Position numbers and translations under genes: made by a program
Notes under the pieces: generated by a model
The model's input: only the letters and a program-made list of their open reading frames with translations
The model's database searches: none
What the model was told of the DNA's origin: nothing
From: Azospirillum canadense
GTDB taxonomy: Bacteria; Pseudomonadota; Alphaproteobacteria; Azospirillales; Azospirillaceae
Assembly (NCBI RefSeq): GCF_025961225.1
Contig: NZ_JAOQNG010000001.1
Location: forward strand, 2,638,001 to 2,702,000
Direction: 5' to 3'
DNA: 64,000 nucleotides
Part shown: positions 1 through 7,441 of the stretch, piece after piece
How the letters are laid out: the number at the start of each line of letters is the position of its first letter
Position numbering within the stretch: position 1 is the first letter of the stretch

Positions 1-286
1 AGGCGCCCTGCCCGCGAAAGGTTCCGCGCGCGGCTCCGCGGGCAACGAGGGCGAGGATTACGGCGACCAGCTGGCGCTGGCCTTCGAGGTGGCGCAGCGC
101 CGCGTCGGGCGCGTCGGGACCCAGCGCGCGGCCCAGCGTCATCGCCCGCAGGGTGTTCAGCACGCGCTCCCCGTCCGGCCCGGCGAAGCAGCGGGCGAAG
201 GCGGGCGCCGGGTCATTGGCCAACAGGTCCGCCGGCGGCCCCGCGGGGGACGCGTCGAGCGCCCCCCATCCATCGCGGTCAGGCAT
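1..286 (-). CDS. Bbp19-like phage protein, 3' end cut by window edge
   Basis: This frame is open from an ATG at 286 to the window start with no stop, so the C-terminus lies outside. A perfect AGGAGG stands 5 bases upstream of the ATG. The 95 visible residues include FARCFAGPDGERVLNTLRAM, then a short acidic stretch, then LRHLEGQRQLVAVILALVARG. This pattern (a phenylalanine-rich start, a G-x-x-VL helix, then an E-G-Q-R-x-L helix) is what I recall for the small Bbp19 family, which sits next to portal genes in podovirus-like prophages. The start lies just beyond the portal stop, as in a co-transcribed structural module. The family name is from memory and moderately sure; that the frame is coding is well supported. 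Confidence 0.7.
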   Translation of the reverse strand, partial: MPDRDGWGALDASPAGPPADLLANDPAPAFARCFAGPDGERVLNTLRAMTLGRALGPDAPDAALRHLEGQRQLVAVILALVARGAARGTFRGQGA

Positions 287-1823
287 GGGAAGCCTCCTGC
301 GTGGATGCCGGCGGCGTGTCGGCGCGGATCAGCGTGGCCGGCACGCCGAAGGCTTCGCCCAGCCAGCGCGCGGTGGCCGCCGCGTCCACCGTGGCCATCG
401 CCTCGGAGCCGAGTTGCTGCGCCGTCTCCAGCCAGTGCAGCGTCGCCTGCACGTCGCGCTGCGCCTGCGCCTGGGCAAGCGGGGAGCGCTGCTGCAGGGC
501 GACGATGCGCCCGTCCACCGCCAGATCCGGGATCTCGCCGCGCCGGCGCAGGATGGCGACGGCGCGCAGCAGCAGTGGGTTCAGCAGCTCCGCCTGCAAC
601 CGCCCGAAGGTCGCGCCGAGCAGCCGTGCCATCTCCGACGAGCGCTCCAGCACCTCCGTCGCGGTCATGCGTGGTTGGTCGAGCGGGGCCAGCCGGTCGG
701 TCAGCAGCGCATGGCGGATGCGGGCGCGCAGATCGTCCAGCACCAGCTGCGACACGTCGAACCGGCCGGGGTTGGCCAGCGGGGTCAGCCCGGCGGAACC
801 CACCGCCTTCGGGATGATCGTCCCCGGCATCAGCCGGATCGTCGCCGGGTTCAGCACCCCGTCGTCGTCCGCCTGCCAGATGCCGGTGACGGCGACCGAG
901 GCGTTCTTCAGGACCAGCTCGACCACCTTGTTGGCCGTCTTGATGTCCGGCAGCGCCTTCATCACCGGCGACCGGCCATAAGTCTCGCCGGGCGCCTTCA
1001 GCCAGCGGAAGTTGATGAAAGGCGACTGGGCGAACCGCCCCTCGGCCAGCCGGCGGGGCTCGGCCAGCCCGCTGTCCAGCACCACGCTCCAACGGTAGGC
1101 GAGCCCGTCGGGCAGCACGGCCTCGACCAGCGGGAAGCGGCTGTCGGGCTCATCCGCGCCGCGCTTGCGCACCTCGTCCGGCAGATCGGCGCCGGGGAAG
1201 CGGCGTTCCAGCTGGGCCAGCGTCGGTTCGCTGCGGCGGTAGGTGCCGTCCAGCCGGCCGTCCGCCCCCTCCTCCAGCACCACCTCGGCCAACGGCACGG
1301 CAGTGAAGCGCAGGCTAGTGGGGGCGCCGGGTGCGGCTTCCTCCATCAGCAGGGAGGCAGTGCCGACGGTGACGAGGTCGAGGAAGGCTTGGTGGATCTC
1401 CACCGCGAAGTTGGAGCGGTCCAGGTGCGCCTGGACGATGCCGGCCGCGCGGTCGAGCATCGGGGCAACGCGGTCGCGCTCCGCATCCGACAGGGTCGGG
1501 CCGGGCACCAACCCGAACCAGCGCGACCAGGGCGGGGTCAGCTCCGCCAGCAGGCTGGAGGCCAGCTGCTCCACCGCGTCCGGCGCGGTGCCGTCGAACA
1601 GCCGGTCGACCCGCCGTTCGCCGGGCGTGCCGGTGCCGCGGAAAGGCTGCCCGTTCGGCAGCGCGTGGTCGTAGCAGTCCTGCCAGTGGCTTTCCCACAC
1701 CGACCGGCGCTCCCGCGCCGCGCGGTAGCGGTCCAGCAGGGCCTGCGCCTCGGTCTCCGCCTTTGCCGCGGTCGTCCCGCCGGGAGCCCCCGTCGGCCGG
1801 GCCATGGTGATGGAATCGCTCAT
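279..1823 (-). CDS. Phage portal / head-tail connector protein (T7-like)
   Basis: A 514-residue protein matching the podovirus head-tail connector family (usual length about 500-560). These proteins form the dodecameric portal through which DNA enters the capsid. Visible family features are an N-terminal helix with RYRAARERRSVWESHWQDCY, the segment LFDGTAPDAVEQLASSLLAEL followed by TPPWSRWFGL, a central RWLKAPGETYGRSPVMKALPD, and the helix-rich RMTATEVLERSSEMARLLG near residue 400. The ATG at 1823 follows the upstream stop by 4 bases, with GGGGGA as ribosome site, and the stop lies 2 bases before the Bbp19-like start. The tight spacing marks a late-gene operon. No frameshift or truncation is seen, so the gene could still be functional. 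Confidence 0.9.
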   Translation of the reverse strand: MSDSITMARPTGAPGGTTAAKAETEAQALLDRYRAARERRSVWESHWQDCYDHALPNGQPFRGTGTPGERRVDRLFDGTAPDAVEQLASSLLAELTPPWSRWFGLVPGPTLSDAERDRVAPMLDRAAGIVQAHLDRSNFAVEIHQAFLDLVTVGTASLLMEEAAPGAPTSLRFTAVPLAEVVLEEGADGRLDGTYRRSEPTLAQLERRFPGADLPDEVRKRGADEPDSRFPLVEAVLPDGLAYRWSVVLDSGLAEPRRLAEGRFAQSPFINFRWLKAPGETYGRSPVMKALPDIKTANKVVELVLKNASVAVTGIWQADDDGVLNPATIRLMPGTIIPKAVGSAGLTPLANPGRFDVSQLVLDDLRARIRHALLTDRLAPLDQPRMTATEVLERSSEMARLLGATFGRLQAELLNPLLLRAVAILRRRGEIPDLAVDGRIVALQQRSPLAQAQAQRDVQATLHWLETAQQLGSEAMATVDAAATARWLGEAFGVPATLIRADTPPASTQEASHA

Positions 1824-1827
1824 GCGC

Positions 1828-2295
1828 TCATTCCCCCAGCAGGCGCTTGCGCAGCGGCTGCAGCGTGTTGGTGTCGAGCACGCCGCGCCAGGAGGTCTGC
1901 ACCGTTCCGATCAGGCTGCGCGCGCGCCGTTGCAGCAGTTCCTCCGCGGCCTTCGCCGTGTCCTGCTCGGCCGGAGTCGCGGCGGGGGGCGCGGGGGGCG
2001 TGTCCGACGCAGCCGGGGTGTTGATGGCCGGGGTATCGGTGGCCGGGTTGGTGGGAGCCGGCGCCACGGGGGTCGGGGCGGCCTCCACGGCCGGCGGCGT
2101 CGTCGCCCACCAGGGCGGTGTGGATGGCGTTGCGACCGGGGTGGGTGCCGGGGTGATTGCCGGCGTCGCCACGACCGGCGTCGGGTCGGGCGCTGGGGCC
2201 GGGGCCGGTGCCGGGGTCGGCGCCGGGGCCGCAGTCGGCGTGGCAACGGCGGTCGCCGTCGCGGACGGCCGGGGAGCCTTGAACAGGTTCGCCAT
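1828..2295 (-). CDS. Pro/Ala-rich prophage protein of unknown function
   Basis: The 155-residue product starts at the ATG at 2295, which has AGGAGAG 8 bases upstream; longer readings of this frame have no such site. Residues 10-95 are almost wholly Pro, Ala, Thr and Val, a low-complexity flexible linker. The last 45 residues are folded-looking and contain SLIGTVQTSWRGVL and RKRLLGE. I recall similar C-terminal tails in short proteins placed directly before podovirus portals, where they may be scaffold or accessory head proteins, but no function can be assigned. It lies 4 bases upstream of the portal start, in the same operon. Confidence 0.7.
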   Translation of the reverse strand: MANLFKAPRPSATATAVATPTAAPAPTPAPAPAPAPDPTPVVATPAITPAPTPVATPSTPPWWATTPPAVEAAPTPVAPAPTNPATDTPAINTPAASDTPPAPPAATPAEQDTAKAAEELLQRRARSLIGTVQTSWRGVLDTNTLQPLRKRLLGE

Positions 2296-2342
2296 GGGCG
2301 GTTCTCTCCTGCTGGGAAGCGGGTGTGCGGGAATAGGGGCGG

Positions 2343-2747
2343 TCAGACCGCCGCGGCGGCGCCCAGCCGGCGGTAGAGCTGCCAGGGCGTCAGCACGCCC
2401 GGCGCGTGGAGGCCGAGCAGGCGCTTGACGGCCTCTACGCAGGTGAAGGGCGCCCACGGCGCCGGGCGGGTCAAGCCGCGGCGCAGCGGCGCCGGGGCGA
2501 CCGCCATGCCCTTCTCGCGGAACCATCCCGGCAGGTCGTAGGCAGCGGGCAGATCCAGCACCTCCACGTCGGTGAAGGGCGCCAGAGGGTCGACCAGCAC
2601 CCAATAACGGCCGTCGTTCAGGATCGCGAAGCAGTGGCGGAATCCCGGCCGCAGCAGGCGCAGCCACCACAGCTCCGCGTCGCCGCGGAACACCACCCAG
2701 GCGCGGCGGCCCGTTCCGTCGGCGCCCGGCAACGGGTCGCAACTCAT
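2343..2747 (-). CDS. Prophage-linked protein, possible permuted NlpC/P60-like fold
   Basis: 134 residues. Its ATG overlaps the upstream gene's stop (ATGA, 4 bases) and AAGGGG lies before it, so the pair is translationally coupled. The sequence has a strand-like GFRHCFAIL with His38, then YWVLVDPLAP, and near the C-terminus PFTCVEAVKRLLGL with Cys103 at the start of a helix. The order His-on-a-strand first and Cys-at-a-helix last is that of circularly permuted papain-like (NlpC/P60, LRAT-like) enzymes, so it could be an amidase or peptidase used in lysis or injection. That is inference from the motif order only. Proteins with the FRHCFA and FTCVEAVKRLLG stretches are, as I recall, common in alphaproteobacterial prophages. 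Confidence 0.65.
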   Translation of the reverse strand: MSCDPLPGADGTGRRAWVVFRGDAELWWLRLLRPGFRHCFAILNDGRYWVLVDPLAPFTDVEVLDLPAAYDLPGWFREKGMAVAPAPLRRGLTRPAPWAPFTCVEAVKRLLGLHAPGVLTPWQLYRRLGAAAAV

Positions 2748-3163
2748 TGCACGATCCCCTTCTCGCGCAGCACCGGGGCGAGCTGGGCGAAAGCCTCCCG
2801 CCACAGCGTGTGGGCACGCTGCTCCCGGCGGCGCTCCGGGTCGGGGGCCATCAGCCGGCGGCCGTAATGGACTAGCACGTGCAGGTGGTCGCGCAGCAGC
2901 AGGCGCCGGCGGTACAGCCGGTCCACCGCGCGCAGCACGTCGGACGGTTCGCACGGACGCTGCACCAGCCCCTTCCCGGCGGTGACGCGGGCACCGGCCG
3001 CCTTGGCCTCCTGCGCCTGCACCGACCAGAACCACGCCTCCTCGGCGCTGCCGAACGGAACACCGCCGACGTCGAATTCCATGGGGAACGCCGCCCCGGG
3101 AGAGACCATCTGTGGAGAAACCATCGCGGGCCGGCTGCGGAGGGTGCTGCGGTGAAGATCCAT
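2744..3163 (-). CDS. Conserved alphaproteobacterial prophage protein, unknown function
   Basis: 139 residues from the ATG at 3163, which has GGAAGG about 9 bases upstream; internal ATGs at 3124, 3109 and 3082 lack a good ribosome site. The core runs from FGSAEEAWFWSVQAQEAKAAG to CEPSDVLRAVDRLYRRRLL, then LVHYGRRLMAPDP and LWREAFAQLAPVLREKGIV. It is helical and basic, with a well-conserved feel (an EEAWFW block, a CEP-x-D block and a YGRR block), and I recall close relatives across alphaproteobacterial genomes without an assigned role. It is the first gene of the minus-strand prophage operon and its promoter faces that of the S24 repressor. Confidence 0.7.
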   Translation of the reverse strand: MDLHRSTLRSRPAMVSPQMVSPGAAFPMEFDVGGVPFGSAEEAWFWSVQAQEAKAAGARVTAGKGLVQRPCEPSDVLRAVDRLYRRRLLLRDHLHVLVHYGRRLMAPDPERRREQRAHTLWREAFAQLAPVLREKGIVQ

Positions 3164-3261
3164 GCGTCGAAGCCTTCCGGTTGAAATGCACGCTCTGCGT
3201 TCGCGGGTTCCGACTCACTCGCGATTCGGACCGCCCAGGCGCCGTGTTGCGCGGCAAGCGC

Positions 3262-3307
3262 GAACGTCTGTTCACGTTATGTACTGATTTTATTCCTCGG
3301 TCAAGGA
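3262..3307. promoter_or_regulatory. Candidate operators in the divergent repressor/phage intergenic region
   Basis: The 198 bases between the divergent genes hold two dyads. One is CGAACGTCTGTTC (GAAC at 3262-3265, GTTC at 3270-3273). The other is TTCCT-N5-AGGAA at 3293-3307, with a further TTCCTAGGGA at 3321-3330. The local sequence is A/T-rich for this genome. A site pair between a repressor and an oppositely oriented phage operon is what an S24 repressor would bind. GAAC-N4-GTTC resembles Gram-positive LexA boxes rather than the GTTC-N7-GTTC box usual in alphaproteobacteria. No promoter hexamers are assigned with confidence. Confidence 0.4.
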
Positions 3308-3361
3308 AAATATGAAAAGGTTCCTAGGGACGGGGCGCGGGGTTTATGAGATTATCGTCCC

Positions 3362-3994
3362 ATGCTGAAACACGCGGACATCTGGCGGGCGATCGACCGC
3401 CTTGCAGCCCAGAACGGGCTGTCGGCCTCAGGGCTCGCGCGGCGCGCCGGGCTCGATCCGACGACCTTCAACAAAAGCAAGCGGACCACCGGCGACGGGA
3501 AGCTCCGCTGGCCCTCGACCGAAAGCGTCTCCAAGGTGCTGGAAGCGACCGGCGCATCGCTGACGGAGTTCGTGAGCCTGGTCGGCGAGTCGGCTGGCCC
3601 GGGCTCGCTGCAGCGGGTGCCGGTGATCGGCTACGCCCAGGCGGGCAACGCCGGCTTCTTCGACGACGCGGGCTTCCCCTCCGGCGTGGGCTGGGACGAG
3701 CTTCTGTTCCCCAGCATCGGCGACCCGCACGCGTACGCGCTGGAGATCGCCGGCGACAGCATGGACCCGGTTTACCGCGACGGCGACACCATCATCGTGT
3801 CCCCGGCGGCGCAGATCCGCCGCAACGACCGCGTGGTGGTGCGCACCAAGGGCGGCGAGGTGATGGCCAAGCAGCTGATGCGGGAAACGGCGACGAAGGT
3901 GGAACTGATGTCCATCAACCGCGCCCACCCGGACCGCAACATCCCGCGCGCCGACGTGGCCTGGATGGCGCGGATCATCTGGGCCAGCCAGTAA
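3362..3994 (+). CDS. XRE/S24-family transcriptional repressor (LexA/CI-like)
   Basis: 210 residues with an N-terminal helix-turn-helix (about residues 8-70, SASGLARRAGLDPTTFNKSKR) and a C-terminal S24 peptidase-like domain. The serine sits in EIAGDSMDPVYRDGDTIIV (about residue 137) and the lysine in GEVMAKQLM (about residue 174), so the self-cleavage dyad is intact. A possible Ala-Gly cleavage region, QAGNAG, precedes it. CI-like repressors of this type keep prophage genes off until RecA-stimulated cleavage. It is divergent from the phage operon and separated by the dyads described at 3262-3307. Similar S24 regulators also occur in alphaproteobacterial core genomes, so control of this prophage is inferred from position. 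Confidence 0.88.
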   Translation: MLKHADIWRAIDRLAAQNGLSASGLARRAGLDPTTFNKSKRTTGDGKLRWPSTESVSKVLEATGASLTEFVSLVGESAGPGSLQRVPVIGYAQAGNAGFFDDAGFPSGVGWDELLFPSIGDPHAYALEIAGDSMDPVYRDGDTIIVSPAAQIRRNDRVVVRTKGGEVMAKQLMRETATKVELMSINRAHPDRNIPRADVAWMARIIWASQ

Positions 3995-4082
3995 GGGCGG
4001 CTGCCCAAGGGCAACCGATCCTAGGTTATTTTTCCTTTATTTGACTTGACACGGGGCTGTGGCACGCGCAGCATGCGCGACC

Positions 4083-4433
4083 ATGTCCCGCGATGCCCCG
4101 CCGTCGTCCGCAAGCGCCCACTCCAAAATTCCCAACGGCCCGGGCCTTGATGAACTGGAGCGCGGCCATGACGGCCCGCCGCCGCGCCGCTCCCTGAAAA
4201 CCGCCCTGCTCGGCGGCGGCGAGCGCCACGCCGCCCTCGTCCGCTCCGCAACGCGCTCTCTGCACGACCGCTTGGCCGCCGAGGCACGGCAGGGCGCCGC
4301 GCGCCGCCGCGCCGCCCTGCCCGCCGACGGTGCGGCGGCCGACGCGTGGTTGTCGCGCCTCTCTCGCACCCTGGCGCACCACCGCCACGCGGCTTGCGCC
4401 CTGGCGGCGCCCGCTTTCGAACCGGCTTACTGA
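4083..4433 (+). CDS. Hypothetical protein, Ala/Arg-rich
   Basis: A 116-residue frame whose third codon positions are nearly all G or C, as in real genes here. The protein is rich in Ala, Arg and His, with a helical middle (SLKTALLGGGERHAALVRSA) and no signal peptide, membrane segment or motif I recognise. There is no good Shine-Dalgarno site before the ATG. A TTGACA at 4046-4051 with 17-base spacing to a poor -10 (CAGCAT) is the only promoter hint. Its end overlaps the convergent gene's end by 7 bases. It could be a spurious frame. Confidence 0.4.
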   Translation: MSRDAPPSSASAHSKIPNGPGLDELERGHDGPPPRRSLKTALLGGGERHAALVRSATRSLHDRLAAEARQGAARRRAALPADGAAADAWLSRLSRTLAHHRHAACALAAPAFEPAY

Positions 4434-5122
4434 GCCGCGTCGGGTTTGCTGTCCGCCACCACCGGCGGAACGGTCACCACCGGCTCCGCGGCGACCTCCG
4501 GGTTGGACGCCATCAGGGCGACCGCCGCCGTCTCCGTCCGCTTCGGCACCGCCGCCCTGCGCGCCGCGGGCGTCTTCTTCGCAGCGGTCGGCTTCCGGAC
4601 CGGCGCGGCCTTCTTCGCGGCAGCGGGCTTCCCGGTCACCGTCTTCTCGACCACCGCATTCGCGGCGGGCGTCTCGACAGGAGCGGCCTCCGCAGCCGGC
4701 GCCTCCGCCGCCGCAGCCTTCTCCGCGCTCTTCTGTGCCTTCTTCAGCGCCTTGCCCTTGGCGAAGCCGGCCTTGCGCAGCGCGGACTTCAGTTCGTCCC
4801 AGGCGGCGCGGATGTCGACCGCGAAATCCTTGGCCTCCTCGTCGCGGTGCGTGCGGAAATACTCCGCGGCGGCACGCATCTGGGCGGGCAGGGTTTCGGC
4901 CCCGGCGCGCACCGCCTCGTTGCGCAGCAGGTTCTGCCGGTTGGCGAGGTAGGTGGCGATTTCCGCCAGTTCCTCCGGCGTGCAGGCCTTGTGCAGCTTG
5001 TCGGTGACGGTGGGCGCCGCCTTATCGATCTTGCCCAGAACTTCGGAACGCCCGCGCTTCACCTCCGGGTCGTAGGTGGTGCGGATGACCTGGATGACAC
5101 GGCGCCGTTCGCGGAATTGCAT
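4427..5122 (-). CDS. Protein with histone-H1-like Ala/Lys/Pro-rich C-terminal tail
   Basis: 231 residues if started at MQFRERRRVIQV (ATG at 5122, GGAGGGGG upstream). The N-terminal 120 residues are globular: a basic first strand, VIRTTYDPEVKRGRSEVLGKI, then helices with CTPEELAEIATYLANRQ and WDELKSALRKAGFAKG. From about residue 120 the chain becomes Ala/Lys/Pro-rich, with AKKAAPVRKPTAAKKTPAARR, like histone H1 or bacterial H1-like DNA-binding tails. Such tails often bind DNA or RNA non-specifically. A nucleoid-linked role is inference. Upstream (minus strand) is a 10-bp hairpin that separates it from ilvE, so it probably has its own promoter. Confidence 0.75.
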   Translation of the reverse strand: MQFRERRRVIQVIRTTYDPEVKRGRSEVLGKIDKAAPTVTDKLHKACTPEELAEIATYLANRQNLLRNEAVRAGAETLPAQMRAAAEYFRTHRDEEAKDFAVDIRAAWDELKSALRKAGFAKGKALKKAQKSAEKAAAAEAPAAEAAPVETPAANAVVEKTVTGKPAAAKKAAPVRKPTAAKKTPAARRAAVPKRTETAAVALMASNPEVAAEPVVTVPPVVADSKPDAAQ

Positions 5123-5145
5123 GATGTGACTGTCCCCCTCCAATC

Positions 5146-5174
5146 GTGGGGCGCCGACAAACCCGGCGCCCCAC
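5146..5174 (-). terminator. Hairpin between ilvE and the H1-like gene
   Basis: Perfect 10-bp arms GTGGGGCGCC (5146-5155) and GGCGCCCCAC (5165-5174) with a 9-base loop, 84 bases past the ilvE stop in its direction of transcription. There is no T-run after the stem, so it may act as a weak or factor-assisted terminator, or as an mRNA end-protecting structure. Confidence 0.45.
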
Positions 5175-5257
5175 ATTCAACGGAATCATGCCCGCTTCCG
5201 GGCCGCCTTATCAAGCCGGCGGATGGGCCGCATACAGTCCTCGCTTCGGCCGTATGC

Positions 5258-6106
5258 TCAGCGGAAGGCGAACTCCCAATACAGCGCGCGGGCGCGCGCG
5301 GCGAGCGGCCCGGCCGGCAGGGAGCGCCCCTCCACCCGCGTCACCGGCACCACCTTGGCGTAGTTCCCGGTGGAGAAGACCTCGTCCGCCTCCAGCACGT
5401 CGCGGGTCGACAGGGTGGCCTCCTCCACCGCGACGCCGTCGTCGCGCAGCAGCCCGATCACGCGCTGGCGCGTGATGCCGTTCAGGAAGGTCCCGTTCGG
5501 CACCGGCGTGCGCACCACACCATCCTTGGCGATGAACAGGTTGGCTGTGGCGAACTCGGCGACGTTGCCGATGGGGTCGGTCATAATCGCGTTGTCGAAG
5601 CCGCGCTCCCGAGCCTCCTTCAGGGCGAGGCCGGCGTTGGGATAGAGGCAGGCGGCCTTGGCCTCCGTCGGCGCCATGGCCGGCGCCGGGCGGCAGCGCG
5701 TGGACAGGCAGGCGGTGAAGCCGGACACGCTGGGCAGCGGCGCGTCGTAGACCGACAGCACGAAGCGCGTGCTCTCCGGGTCGGGCGCCACGAACCCCTC
5801 CTCGGCGTAGAACATGGGGCGGATGTAGAGTTCCGCCTCCTTGGGAAAGCGGCGGATGCCGTCCCAGCACAGTTCCTCAATCTCGCCCGCGGTCAGCATG
5901 GGGGACAGGCCCATCACCTGCGCCGAGCGGACGACGCGCGCGCAGTGCCGGTCCAGATCCGGGGCGACGCCCTGGAAGGCCCGCGCACCGTCGAAGACGA
6001 CCGAGGAAAGCCAGAGCGCGTGCGTCATCGGGCCTACGATCGCGGGATTGCCCGCAACCCATTCGCCGTGGATGTAGCTCAACGCCTGACCCGCCGTGTT
6101 TCCCAT
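5258..6106 (-). CDS. ilvE: Branched-chain-amino-acid aminotransferase
   Basis: A 282-residue PLP enzyme of aminotransferase class IV, which makes or degrades leucine, isoleucine and valine by transferring amino groups with 2-oxoglutarate/glutamate. The PLP-binding lysine is most likely in TEAKAACLYPNAG (about residue 155). The family signature EFATANLFIAKDGVVRTP, followed by FLNGITRQRVIGLL, is intact, and EVFSTGNYAKVVPV closes the active site. The ATG at 6106 has AAGGGAG 8 bases upstream; longer starts at 6208 lack one and add an unconserved leader. Some class IV enzymes are D-amino acid transaminases or 4-amino-4-deoxychorismate lyases, but the N-terminal VVFDGARAFQG block favours BCAT. Confidence 0.9.
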   Translation of the reverse strand: MGNTAGQALSYIHGEWVAGNPAIVGPMTHALWLSSVVFDGARAFQGVAPDLDRHCARVVRSAQVMGLSPMLTAGEIEELCWDGIRRFPKEAELYIRPMFYAEEGFVAPDPESTRFVLSVYDAPLPSVSGFTACLSTRCRPAPAMAPTEAKAACLYPNAGLALKEARERGFDNAIMTDPIGNVAEFATANLFIAKDGVVRTPVPNGTFLNGITRQRVIGLLRDDGVAVEEATLSTRDVLEADEVFSTGNYAKVVPVTRVEGRSLPAGPLAARARALYWEFAFR

Positions 6107-6276
6107 GATTTTCTCCCTTCGATGATTCGGCCCTTTCGATATCGGGCCCATGGATGATCGAATCTTTCTCTCCCCCGAAAAGGATACCCCCTCATCGCCG
6201 CCGGTCAACGGGCGCAGACGGGCCAGTTGAACGGTTGAGTCCGTGACCCGCCGATCACTTCAGGGAGATTTCGACC

Positions 6277-6480
6277 ATGGGCTGGACGTCACCGACCGCA
6301 ACGCCGCAGCCGCTGCGCTCCGCACCGCCGCACCCGCCGCCGGGCCAGGACGCCCCCGCGCCGGCCCCGTCCACCGACAACCCGGACCTGCCGACCCCTG
6401 GCCCGCAGGACGGCGGCCTGTCGCCGATCCCCAACGACGACCTTCCGCCGTCCCGTCCGACGGATCCCGACTTCGCGTAG
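6277..6480 (+). CDS. Small Pro-rich protein, unknown
   Basis: 67 residues from an ATG with GGGAGA 8 bases upstream. Half of the residues are Pro, Ala, Asp or Ser, with no predicted helix, signal peptide or motif. The end, DDLPPSRPTDPDFA, is acidic. Such low-complexity peptides are often lineage-specific. The good ribosome site and G/C-ending codons support translation, but nothing suggests a role. Confidence 0.5.
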   Translation: MGWTSPTATPQPLRSAPPHPPPGQDAPAPAPSTDNPDLPTPGPQDGGLSPIPNDDLPPSRPTDPDFA

Positions 6481-6486
6481 AGTTTC

Positions 6487-6554
6487 TTCACCACCAAGGC
6501 ACCAAGAATCCCCGCGCCCGGCTCGTCGCGGACTCTTGGTGTTTTGGTGGTGAA
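6487..6554. repeat. Long inverted repeat with ACCACCAAG-type arms
   Basis: Arms at 6487-6507 and 6534-6554 are 21 bases each with 2 mismatches. Each holds CACCACCAAG-N2-CACCAAGA or its complement, around a 26-base G/C-rich loop. This motif recurs in intergenic regions of many unrelated bacteria and is best described as a palindromic intergenic repeat. It may also serve as a bidirectional terminator between the small ORF and the sdh operon. Confidence 0.6.
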
Positions 6555-6570
6555 TTCTATGCCCCAAACG

Positions 6571-6604
6571 CAACGAGGCGCCCCCTCTCGGGAGCGCCTC
6601 GTTG
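6571..6604. terminator. Strong hairpin after sdhB
   Basis: Perfect 11-bp stem, CAACGAGGCGC (6571-6581) and GCGCCTCGTTG (6594-6604), 12-base loop, 30 bases beyond the sdhB stop. It lacks a long T-run on either strand, but its position at the end of the sdh operon and its stability argue for termination or 3'-end protection. Confidence 0.6.
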
Positions 6605-6633
6605 TCTTCCGACACGAACCGTGAAGCGATGGA

Positions 6634-7410
6634 TCAGCGGCGCTGGACCATCAGCTTCTTGATCTCGGCGATGGCCTTGGCCGGGTTCAGGCCCTTCGGG
6701 CACGCCTTGGTGCAGTTCATGATGGTGTGGCAGCGGTACAGGCGGAACGGATCCTCGAGGTTGTCGAGGCGCTCGCCCGTCATCTCGTCGCGGCTGTCGA
6801 CGATCCAGCGGTAGGCCTGCAGGAGGATTGACGGGCCGAGGTAGCGGTCGCCGTTCCACCAGTAGCTGGGGCAGGAGGTCGAGCAGCAGAAGCACAGGAT
6901 GCACTCGTAGAGGCCGTCCAGCTTGGCGCGGTCCTCCGGCGACTGCAGGCGCTCGCGGCTCGGCGCCGGGGACTGCGTCTGCAGCCACGGCTTGATCGAG
7001 GCCAGCTGGGCGTAGATGTGCTTCAGGTCGGGGACGAGATCCTTCACCACCGGCATGTGCGGCAGCGGGTAGATCTTGACGTCGCCCTTGATGTCCTCGA
7101 TGGCCTTCAGGCAGGCCAGCGTGTTCAGCCCGTCGATGTTCATCGCGCAGGACCCGCAGATTCCCTCGCGGCAGGAGCGCCGGAAGGTCAGGGTCGAGTC
7201 GATGTTGTTCTTGATGTAGATGATCGCGTCCAGGACCATCGGCCCGAACTTGTCCAGGTCGACGATGTAGGTGTCGACCCGCGGGTTCTGCCCGTCGTCC
7301 GGCGTCCAGCGATAGATCTTGAAGCTCTTGGCCCGCTTGGCGCCGTTGGCGGCGTTGATGGTCTTGCCGACGCCGACCTTGGAATTGGCGGGCAGGTTGA
7401 ATTCGACCAT
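6634..7410 (-). CDS. sdhB: Succinate dehydrogenase iron-sulfur subunit
   Basis: 258 residues. It carries the three Fe-S clusters that pass electrons from SdhA flavin to quinone in complex II. The [2Fe-2S] ligands are Cys80, Cys85, Cys88 and Cys100 (in CREGICGSC and TLAC). The C-terminal ferredoxin-like part has Cys170, Cys173, Cys176 and Cys180 ([11 protein letters not shown]), then Cys227, Cys233 and Cys237 ([11 protein letters not shown]). These residues and the length match the family. It is the last gene of sdhCDAB, 31 bases after sdhA, and ends at the 11-bp hairpin. Confidence 0.98.
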   Translation of the reverse strand: MVEFNLPANSKVGVGKTINAANGAKRAKSFKIYRWTPDDGQNPRVDTYIVDLDKFGPMVLDAIIYIKNNIDSTLTFRRSCREGICGSCAMNIDGLNTLACLKAIEDIKGDVKIYPLPHMPVVKDLVPDLKHIYAQLASIKPWLQTQSPAPSRERLQSPEDRAKLDGLYECILCFCCSTSCPSYWWNGDRYLGPSILLQAYRWIVDSRDEMTGERLDNLEDPFRLYRCHTIMNCTKACPKGLNPAKAIAEIKKLMVQRR

Positions 7411-7441
7411 GGTTCGTATCCTTGCCTTGCTCGTGGCCGCC

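Noticed and set aside
153..2024. Long plus-strand frame (623 codons) opposite the portal gene
   Set aside because: It is the antisense shadow of the G/C-rich portal gene. It encodes an Arg/Gln/Gly-rich, low-complexity chain with no family features.
4346..6157. 603-codon plus-strand frame over the H1-like and ilvE genes
   Set aside because: Antisense to two well-supported genes, with Arg/Gly/His-rich low-complexity translation and no ribosome site.
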